The notes below the pieces were generated by a model, which made no database searches, had not been told where the DNA came from, and saw nothing but the letters and a program-made list of their open reading frames with translations. From an uncultured Gemmatimonadota bacterium (GTDB lineage: Bacteria > Gemmatimonadota > Gemmatimonadetes > Gemmatimonadales > Gemmatimonadaceae), in the NCBI GenBank assembly GCA_946479015.1, contig CAMLEQ010000071.1, forward strand, positions 1 through 12,108: a stretch of DNA of 12,108 bases. Reading direction: 5' to 3'. A program made the position numbers and the translations under genes. Position 1 is the stretch's first letter; the number at the start of each line of letters is the position of its first letter. Of the stretch, positions 6,550 to 12,108 are shown in pieces.

Positions 6550-6587
6550 CGAACGCGGGCGGCACCCGAAGGCACCGCCCGCGTTCG
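6550..6587. terminator. Bidirectional hairpin between convergent genes
   Basis: CGAACGCGGGCGG (6550-6562) is perfectly complementary to CCGCCCGCGTTCG (6575-6587). On the minus strand the inner part can close as CC-UUCG-GG, an unusually stable tetraloop. It sits 15 bases past the phosphotransferase stop and 36 bases past the SusD stop, so it can serve both transcripts. There is no T-run. Confidence 0.75.
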
Positions 6588-6622
6588 ACCTGCTGTCCGT
6601 CACGCGCGTCGTGGCGCGACGA

Positions 6623-8080
6623 TCACCTGTCCCACCACACCGGGTCGTTCAGCGAGGCGCCGCCTTGGCGGCTGACGGCCTCCTGGAGGTTCGCGCTGTT
6701 CAGCGCCTGCTCGATCGTGGGGTAGGGGAGGCGGACCGGGATCACTCCGTCGTTGAACGCATCCGCCCCCGCCCTGAGGTTCGGATATCCCGTGCGCCGC
6801 CACTCGGCGTACGCCTCGGGGCCGTTCCCGAAGAGGGCGATCCACTTCTGGAGCCAGATCTGGTGCAGCCCGTCCGTGCCGCCGGCCCAGGCGACCGCCG
6901 GCTGCGCCAGGTAAGCGTCGATCGCGCTCTGGTCGACGCCCACGCGCTTCATCGCCTCCGTGACCGCTTGCGCATAGAGCTCGCCGGCGGTCGCGCCGCC
7001 CACGTTCCACCCGCGCGACGCCGCCTCCGCCTCGAGGAAGAGCAGCTCGTCGTACGACATGAGCACCGACGGCGTGGTGGCCGAGGTGAACGCGCTCCCG
7101 ATCTTCGAGATCTGGTTCAGCACGATCCCGTGGCTGTCGTCGAGGCCGTTCGGCATCCCCTGGTACCTGTCGACCGTCGTGTCGATGGTCTTGTCCGCGT
7201 ACAGCGGCAGGCGGGGATCGCTCAGCGCCTTCAACGTGTCGACCATGGTGGCGCTGATCGCGTGGTCGTTCCGGCTCTTCTGGTAATCGAAGATCGGGTA
7301 GTCCCACGTGCCGTCGCCCGGATACTCGAGCTGCGCCGCGTCTCCGGGGCCCGTGAAGCCGCCGGCGGCGAACGCCGCCTCGAACTCCGACTGCGCCTTG
7401 GCCGGGTCCACGTTGCTGAGCCGCATCGCCAGCCGCATGCGGAGCGAATTCGCGAAGCGCGTCCACTTCTCGAGGTCACCGTGGTAGAGCAGGTCGCCAT
7501 CGGTGATCACCGGCGTGGCCGGATCCATGATGGTCGGCGCGGCGGCCAGCTCCACGAACAGGCTGTCGTACACGTCCTGCTGCGGATCGTACCTGGGCGT
7601 GTTCGAGCCTCCCTCGTCGGTGCCCTTCAGCGCCTGCGAGAAGCCGATGTCCCCCCACAGGTCGGTGACGATGCTGTACGTCCACGCGCGCAGGATCTCC
7701 CCGACCGCCGTCACGTTCGGCCGGTCGGTGGCCTCCCCCTGCGCGATGATCTGGTGCAGATCCTCCAGCGGCCCGGTGTAGAAGCCGGAGTAGATGCCGC
7801 TCACCTTGGAGTCCACCAGGTCGTAGCGGTCCTCGGTGGAATACTGGCTCTCGGCGTAGTGCTGCACCCAGAGCGCGGTGAGGTCCATGTGCAGGTTGGA
7901 GCCGAGCGTGCTGTTCACCGCGCCGGTGATGGCGTTGGGGAGCAGATAGCTCGCGTCCACGTTGACCGGGTCGTTGGGATTGTCGTTCACCCCGGTGAGT
8001 CCCGTGTCGCAGGCGACCGCCGCGAGAATCGCCACGGCCGGCACCGCCCACAACTTGATCGATCGTCTCATCGTGATCAT
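6623..8080 (-). CDS. SusD/RagB-family outer-membrane nutrient-binding lipoprotein
   Basis: A 485-residue lipoprotein, normal for the SusD-like group that pairs with SusC-type transporters. The start ATG 8080 (or 8071, three residues in) gives MRRSIKLWAVPAVAILAAVAC with the lipid cysteine at C24. The longer open frame upstream is only readthrough into the SusC gene. Typical features are NDNPNDPVNVDASYLLPNAI near the N-terminus, a long helical TPR-like body (WTRFANSLRMRLAMRLSNVDP), LLFLEAEAASRGW, and the C-terminal block QKWIALFGNGPEAYAEWRRT (from 411) ending PVWWDR. It caps the SusC barrel at the cell surface and captures the substrate. The NxNPNDP start and the LFGNGPEAYAEWRR block fit the SusD-like_2 branch, which is not tied to glycans only; peptides are possible. 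The gene starts 26 bases after SusC, so the two form one operon. Confidence 0.95.
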   Translation of the reverse strand: MITMRRSIKLWAVPAVAILAAVACDTGLTGVNDNPNDPVNVDASYLLPNAITGAVNSTLGSNLHMDLTALWVQHYAESQYSTEDRYDLVDSKVSGIYSGFYTGPLEDLHQIIAQGEATDRPNVTAVGEILRAWTYSIVTDLWGDIGFSQALKGTDEGGSNTPRYDPQQDVYDSLFVELAAAPTIMDPATPVITDGDLLYHGDLEKWTRFANSLRMRLAMRLSNVDPAKAQSEFEAAFAAGGFTGPGDAAQLEYPGDGTWDYPIFDYQKSRNDHAISATMVDTLKALSDPRLPLYADKTIDTTVDRYQGMPNGLDDSHGIVLNQISKIGSAFTSATTPSVLMSYDELLFLEAEAASRGWNVGGATAGELYAQAVTEAMKRVGVDQSAIDAYLAQPAVAWAGGTDGLHQIWLQKWIALFGNGPEAYAEWRRTGYPNLRAGADAFNDGVIPVRLPYPTIEQALNSANLQEAVSRQGGASLNDPVWWDR

Positions 8081-8106
8081 GGATTTCGCGTGGTTGGAGG
8101 TGCCGG

Positions 8107-11100
8107 TCACGGCGTGACCGAGAGGCTGAACCCGAAGCTGCGCGCGGTCGGCGCCTGCCCGTACTCGAGCCCCTGGAGGTTGCCCGCATCGAACGCCGTC
8201 TCGGGATCGATGTTCGGCACGTCCGTGTGCAACCACAGGTTGCGGCCGATGAGCGCCACCGTCGCCTTGGAGACGTGCATGCGGCTCGTGAGCGACGGCG
8301 GCAGCGCGTACGAGAGGGTCACCTCGCGCAGCTTGATGAAGCTCGCGTCGTACACGTAGGCCTCGTGCAGCCGGTCGAGACCGTGGAAGTACGCCTGCGA
8401 GGTGACCACGATGTCGTTCGGCACCGTGTCCCCGGACACCACCTTCACGCCGGGGACCACCAGCCCGCCGCCGTCGGCGATCGTCTCGCCGTTCTCACGG
8501 CCGTACAGCGTCTGGATGAGCGTCCCGGACTTGCTGCCGAAGTCGTTGGTGAGCGAGTAGATCTTCCCGCCCTGCTTGGTGTCGAACAGGAAGGAGAGAT
8601 GAGCGCCCTTGTAGCTGAACGTGTTGCGCAGCCCCGCCGTCCAGTCGGGCTGGTTGCTGCCGAGATAGCTCAGCGAGGAGGACTTGAGCGGCAGGCCGTT
8701 CGAGCCCACCACGATGTTCCCCTTGCCATCGCGGACGTACGTGACGCCGTACATCGCGCCGAACGGCTGCCCCTTGTGCGCCTCCAGGCGCAGACTGTAG
8801 TACGTGCCCAGGACCACGGTCTCCTGGTTGTCGGCCAGCTCCGCCACCTCGCTCTTGTTCTTGCCGAAGGTGGTGCTCACGTCCCACTGGAAGCCGTTCT
8901 CCTTCTTGATCGGCGTGGCGTTCAGGAGCAGCTCGACGCCCTTGTTGGTGATCTTCCCGGCATTCACCACCCGGTAGTTGTAGCCGGTGAGGGGTGAGAT
9001 CTGGATCGGGATGATCTGATTGGAGGTGGCGTCGCTGTAGTACGTGGCCTCCACGCCGATGCGGTCATCGAAGAACCGGAGCTCGGTGCCCATCTCCCAC
9101 GACCGCGTCTGCTCCGGCTTGAGCGCGGAGTTGGCGATCGTGTTCCCCGCGCCGAACATCGGGATGCCGCCGAACGGCTGGTCGGAGACGAACACGGACT
9201 GGAGCTGGTACGGCGCCGCATCGTTCCCCACCTGCGCCCAGCTCGCGCGGACCTTGCCGTAGCTCAACCAGCTCTCGGGACCGCCGATGTGGAGCGCGTC
9301 GGTGAAGACGAAGCTGGTGGAGACCGACGGATAGAAGTACGAGCGGTTCTGCTTCGGCAGGGTCGACGACCAGTCGTTGCGCCCGGTCCCCTCGAGAAAG
9401 AGCCAGTCCTTGTAGTCGAGGCGCGCCTGCCCGTACAGGCTGTTCACGCGCCGGCGCGAGGTATAGTCGCCGAGGACCGGCGCCACGGCGGCGTTGCCGA
9501 GGTCGTAGACGCGCGGCACCACCAGGTTGTAGACCGTCCACGTGTCCGACTCGTCGACGGCATCGCGCCGGTTGCCGCCGGCGGTCGTCACCAGGCTGAG
9601 CGTGGGGGTGAGCTGGTTCGTGGCCGTGAGCAGGAAGTCCGTGTTCGTCTCGCGGCGCACGATGTCGTTCTTGGAGAAGCCGCCGTTCACGTCGAAGTCG
9701 CTCGTGAGGGGGCCCGGCGCGTACATCCGCTTGCGCCCGAGGCGCGACCAGTCGGTGCCGGAGCGCAGCGTTCCCGTCAGCCAGCTCGTGAAGTCGTACG
9801 TCAGCGACGCGTTGCCGATGATGCGGTCGGTACGGTCGTGGTTCCCGTTCTCGAGGGCGATCCAGTACGGGTTGTTGTGGTAGCTGTAGTTCCAGTTCCG
9901 CATGTTGCCGTACTCGTCCTTGTAATCGCGGAGCTGGTGCATGTCCACCTGCCGGCCGAACCAGACGAACTGCAGCATGAAGTTGTCGCCGTCGTAGCCC
10001 TGCGCCGGGCGATGGTTGCCGTCGGCCTGCGTGTACTGCACGGAGCCGTTCGCCTTCAGCTTGTCGGTGAGCTGCACGCCGCCGTTGAGCGACCCCGTGG
10101 TGCGATCGAGCTTGTAGCCGGGGTACATCCCGTCCTGGTGCATGTTGGCGATCGAGAGGCGCACGTTGGAGTTGTCGGTGCGCTTCGCGAACGCGCCGTC
10201 GATGTGCGTGGTCTGGCCGGTCTCGAAGAAGCTGCGGACGTTGTCCGGGTGGCTCACCCAGGGCGCGGGCTGGCCGTTGCTGAACCACTGCGGGATCTCG
10301 AGACCGACGTCGAGCGGCGGGCCCCAGCTCTCGTCCACGTTGTCGTTCACGCCGGCGCCATCGCCGTCCACGAACTCGAACTGGCCGGCGTACCCCTGGC
10401 CGTACTTGTTCTGGTAGGTGGGGAGCTTGAGCGGGTTCTCGAACGTGGTGCTGATGCTGGCGGAGATCCCGGTCCCGGAGGCGCCGCGGCCATCCTTGGT
10501 GGTGATGAGCACCACGCCGTTCGCGGCGCGCGAGCCGTAGAGCGCCGCCGCGTTCGGGCCCTTGAGCACCGACACGGATGCGATGTCATCCGGGTTCAGG
10601 TCCTGGATCGCGTTGCCGTAGTCGACCGCGCCGTAGCCGAAGTCGCCTCCGTTGGCGGAGGCGTTGCTCACCGGCACCCCGTTCACCACGAAGAGCGGCT
10701 GGTTGTTGTTGCTGATCGATGTGGGGCCGCGGATCACGATGCGGGAGGAGCCCCCCTCCGTTCCGGAGTTGGTGATCGTGACGCCGGAGACCTTCCCGGT
10801 GAGCGCGTTCACGAGGTTCGGCTCCTCGGCGCGCGAGATGTCCTCGCCGCGCACCTCCTGCACCGAGCTCGAGACGGCACGCTTCGCCACCTCCAGCCCC
10901 AGGGCGGCGGTGACCGGCGCGAGCTCGACGGCGCTCGCGCGCAGGCGGATCTCGACGTTGACGTTGGATCCGGCCGGCACCGTCACGGGCACGCTGTTCG
11001 TGGCGTAGCCGATGCGGCGTGTGACCACGGTGGCCGCTCCAGCGGGCACCTGGTCGATGCGGAAGTGCCCGCGCGCATCGCTCAGCGCGCCGAGCGTGGT

Positions 11101-11256
11101 ACCGGACACCGAGACCTGTGCGCTGGCGACCGGTTGCCCGGTGACGGTATCCAGGACCACGCCCTGGATGCCGCCCACCTGCTGCGCCATGAGCGTTGCG
11201 GGGGCGACGGCCAGCGCGAGCGCGCCCGCGCACAGCCATCGACGGATGCTGAGCAT
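8107..11256 (-). CDS. SusC/RagA-family TonB-dependent outer-membrane transporter
   Basis: A 1049-residue protein, full length for the family. The start ATG 11256 has GGAGGG five bases upstream. MLSIRRWLCAGALALAVAPATLMAQQ is a signal peptide. Residues about 28-108 form the carboxypeptidase-regulatory-like beta domain (IQGVVLDTVTGQPVASAQV, RGHFRIDQVPAG). ELAPVTAALGLEVAKRAVSS (111-130) is the family linker that carries the TonB-contacting region. The plug domain follows, with SRIVIRGPTSISNNNQPLFV at 171-190 and LKGPNAAALYGSRAANGVVL at 231-250. The rest is the 22-strand barrel, ending RSFGFSLSVTP with the usual C-terminal amphipathic strand. With SusD downstream it imports an oligomeric nutrient using TonB-ExbBD energy. 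No degrading enzyme, sigma factor or anti-sigma gene lies next to it, so the substrate is unknown. The frame is intact throughout. Confidence 0.97.
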   Translation of the reverse strand: MLSIRRWLCAGALALAVAPATLMAQQVGGIQGVVLDTVTGQPVASAQVSVSGTTLGALSDARGHFRIDQVPAGAATVVTRRIGYATNSVPVTVPAGSNVNVEIRLRASAVELAPVTAALGLEVAKRAVSSSVQEVRGEDISRAEEPNLVNALTGKVSGVTITNSGTEGGSSRIVIRGPTSISNNNQPLFVVNGVPVSNASANGGDFGYGAVDYGNAIQDLNPDDIASVSVLKGPNAAALYGSRAANGVVLITTKDGRGASGTGISASISTTFENPLKLPTYQNKYGQGYAGQFEFVDGDGAGVNDNVDESWGPPLDVGLEIPQWFSNGQPAPWVSHPDNVRSFFETGQTTHIDGAFAKRTDNSNVRLSIANMHQDGMYPGYKLDRTTGSLNGGVQLTDKLKANGSVQYTQADGNHRPAQGYDGDNFMLQFVWFGRQVDMHQLRDYKDEYGNMRNWNYSYHNNPYWIALENGNHDRTDRIIGNASLTYDFTSWLTGTLRSGTDWSRLGRKRMYAPGPLTSDFDVNGGFSKNDIVRRETNTDFLLTATNQLTPTLSLVTTAGGNRRDAVDESDTWTVYNLVVPRVYDLGNAAVAPVLGDYTSRRRVNSLYGQARLDYKDWLFLEGTGRNDWSSTLPKQNRSYFYPSVSTSFVFTDALHIGGPESWLSYGKVRASWAQVGNDAAPYQLQSVFVSDQPFGGIPMFGAGNTIANSALKPEQTRSWEMGTELRFFDDRIGVEATYYSDATSNQIIPIQISPLTGYNYRVVNAGKITNKGVELLLNATPIKKENGFQWDVSTTFGKNKSEVAELADNQETVVLGTYYSLRLEAHKGQPFGAMYGVTYVRDGKGNIVVGSNGLPLKSSSLSYLGSNQPDWTAGLRNTFSYKGAHLSFLFDTKQGGKIYSLTNDFGSKSGTLIQTLYGRENGETIADGGGLVVPGVKVVSGDTVPNDIVVTSQAYFHGLDRLHEAYVYDASFIKLREVTLSYALPPSLTSRMHVSKATVALIGRNLWLHTDVPNIDPETAFDAGNLQGLEYGQAPTARSFGFSLSVTP

Positions 11257-11261
11257 GCAAA

Positions 11262-11267
11262 CCCTCC
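11262..11267 (-). promoter_or_regulatory. Ribosome binding site of SusC
   Basis: The minus strand reads GGAGGG, then TTTGC, then ATG 11256. It confirms the start that yields a proper signal peptide. Confidence 0.75.
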
Positions 11268-11298
11268 GTGAGTGCCAGTGGTGCAGAATGCTGAGGTC

Positions 11299-11338
11299 GT
11301 CAGGCCGGGAGGATGCGGCCGCCTGACTGGCGTGTCAA
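11299..11338 (-). promoter_or_regulatory. Candidate SusCD promoter with overlapping dyad
   Basis: On the minus strand TTGACA (11338-11333) is a perfect -35. After 17 bases comes CATCCT (11315-11310), a weak -10 with three of six consensus bases. Transcription would begin near 11303, giving a leader of about 47 bases before SusC. A dyad, GTCAGGC (11299-11305) with GCCTGAC (11321-11327), surrounds the proposed -10 and could be a repressor site or a leader hairpin. A second small dyad, GCAGAA (11417-11422) with TTCTGC (11433-11438), lies further upstream. The sites are read by eye; the weak -10 limits confidence. Confidence 0.4.
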
Positions 11339-11562
11339 GAAGTCTTTGTGCGTGCTCACGTCGAGGCACGGCATGGAGCGGCGGCGGGCCCGCGCCATTG
11401 GCGGGGCGGCTTCTTCGCAGAATCATCACGATTTCTGCAAACAGATCTCGGAACCGGGCTCCTGCCTGGCGGTGGGCGTGCCGCGATAGTCAACTGTTCG
11501 TCAGGCGGAGTGCCCGCCGCACGAGGCGCGGCGCCCCCACGGTCCACTCAACCCCCTTCGAG
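11339..11562. other. Intergenic region between SusC and the BIG2 lipoprotein
   Basis: The gap between the two divergent starts is 306 bases in all, counting the promoter area described separately. This remaining part has a more AT-rich patch around 11410-11450, with the dyad GCAGAA/TTCTGC, where a promoter for the + strand gene could lie. I see no RNA gene and no protein with family-like features. Confidence 0.4.
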
Positions 11563-11970
11563 ATGCACATTTTCCATCGGCATGCACTCGCCCGCCGGAC
11601 GAGTGGCGGCGCGCTTCTCGTCTTCGGCTCGGTGGCTCTCGCGGCCGCGCTGGCCGCGTGTAACCCGAAGGAGCCATCCGCCCCCATCACCGACGCCGGC
11701 GCGCTCACGGCGATCACCGTGACGCCGCCGGACTCCATCGCGGTGGGCGACACGGTGGATCTGGATTACGATCTCACCGATGCGTCGGGGAACCATGTCC
11801 GGAACCGCGCGGACGACCTGGTGTGGACGTCCAGCGACACGACGGTGGCGACGGTCGATGCCGGGACGCTGATCGCGAAGGCGCCGGGGACGACCACGAT
11901 CACGGCCGCGGCGGATGGGCTGCAGGGACAGGCGACGGTGGAGATCCCGGGGCCGCCGCCACCTCCCTGA
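11563..11970 (+). CDS. Small lipoprotein with one BIG2 (bacterial Ig-like group 2) domain
   Basis: A 135-residue protein from ATG 11563. The N-terminus has a basic lead (MHIFHRHALARRTSGG), a hydrophobic stretch and the lipobox LAAC with C33, so the mature protein is a lipoprotein; Asn at +2 does not force inner-membrane retention. Residues about 45-128 form a single BIG2 domain: LTAITVTPPDSIAVGDTVDL, then VWTSSDTTVATVDAGTLIAK, then GTTTITAAADGLQGQATVEI. In this fold the phrase W-S-S-D-x-x-V-A-T-V-D is diagnostic. The tail is PGPPPPP. BIG2 domains usually occur as repeats in larger adhesins or phage proteins; a lone lipid-anchored copy is a minimal surface or periplasmic display unit. It is divergent from SusC and may share control with it, but a role in uptake is inference. 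No strong ribosome binding site precedes the start. Confidence 0.8.
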   Translation: MHIFHRHALARRTSGGALLVFGSVALAAALAACNPKEPSAPITDAGALTAITVTPPDSIAVGDTVDLDYDLTDASGNHVRNRADDLVWTSSDTTVATVDAGTLIAKAPGTTTITAAADGLQGQATVEIPGPPPPP

Positions 11971-11995
11971 TCATCGGCGAGCCCAGGGCTGTGCT

Positions 11996-12030
11996 CGCGG
12001 GCCCGCGACCGGACCGGTCGCGGGCCCGCG
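11996..12030 (+). terminator. 15-bp hairpin after the BIG2 lipoprotein
   Basis: CGCGGGCCCGCGACC (11996-12010) pairs perfectly with GGTCGCGGGCCCGCG (12016-12030) around the 5-base loop GGACC. It lies 25 bases after the stop codon. No T-run follows, but its stability and position argue for a terminator, possibly acting in both directions. Confidence 0.7.
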
Positions 12031-12068
12031 GTGCATCCGGGGGCGAGGGGGACGCAGCGCCAGCCGCC

Positions 12069-12096
12069 TTGACCGCCCGGGTGGACAGTGTACAGT
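12069..12096 (+). promoter_or_regulatory. Possible sigma-70-type promoter reading out of the right edge
   Basis: TTGACC (12069-12074, five of six), 16 bases, then TACAGT (12091-12096, four of six). It stands after the terminator hairpin, where the next gene's promoter would be expected, but the gene itself is outside the window. Such matches also arise by chance. Confidence 0.35.
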
Positions 12097-12108
12097 GCGA
12101 CAGCCGGA

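Noticed and set aside
5219..6565. 448-residue open frame on the - strand, opposite the phosphotransferase
   Set aside because: Low-complexity composition and no motif, while the opposite strand carries a complete kinase active site.
6611..8359. 582-residue open frame on the + strand across SusD and the end of SusC
   Set aside because: It spans two genuine reverse-strand genes and has no recognisable domain or ribosome binding site.
9289..11271. 660-residue open frame on the + strand, opposite SusC
   Set aside because: It is rich in Arg, Val, His and Ala without any family motif, and mirrors the intact SusC gene; a typical antisense artefact of high GC content.

Overview
The window is GC-rich (by eye roughly two thirds G+C) and gram-negative in character. 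It has a SusC/SusD outer-membrane pair, two lipobox-bearing lipoproteins besides SusD, and strongly GC-biased coding. SusC/SusD in a high-GC genome, next to an Ig-like (BIG2) lipoprotein and a secreted subtilase, suggests Gemmatimonadota or a similar high-GC member of the FCB-type phyla. That placement is inference; the window contains no rRNA, tRNA or marker gene.

Layout, left to right. Bases 2-439 (+) are the C-terminal part of a multicopper oxidase cut by the window edge. Bases 520-1314 (+) encode an MBL-fold hydrolase of UlaG type with a shifted metal motif. Bases 1306-1538 hold a long imperfect inverted repeat (two 95-nt arms, 11-nt loop) followed by a tandem 19-bp repeat. It lies exactly between two convergent genes, and the stop codons of both fall inside it. 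Bases 1535-2950 (-) encode a lipoprotein subtilase with an I9-like propeptide. Bases 2951-3346 hold no convincing gene. Bases 3347-4126 (-) are a broken TIR-domain gene: the TIR start is clear, but an in-frame TAG interrupts it.

A divergent small secreted protein with glycine-zipper segments follows (4222-4773, +). Next is a probable two-gene unit: an HExxH protein of unrecognised family (4906-5502, +) and an APH/choline-kinase-fold phosphotransferase (5528-6535, +). A strong hairpin (6550-6587) separates this unit from the convergent SusC-SusD operon (- strand: SusC 8107-11256, then SusD 6623-8080). The operon is read from a TTGACA-type promoter candidate near 11333. Divergent to it is a 135-residue BIG2-type lipoprotein (11563-11970, +), closed by a 15-bp hairpin. 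A possible promoter near 12069-12096 points out of the right edge.

How the genes work together: SusC and SusD should form a TonB-driven outer-membrane uptake complex. No glycosidase, lyase or regulator accompanies them here, so the substrate cannot be read. The remaining genes look like short, independent units alternating in orientation. The two least explained items are the 200-bp inverted repeat that supplies both stop codons at 1306-1538 and the TIR gene remnant at 3347-4126.
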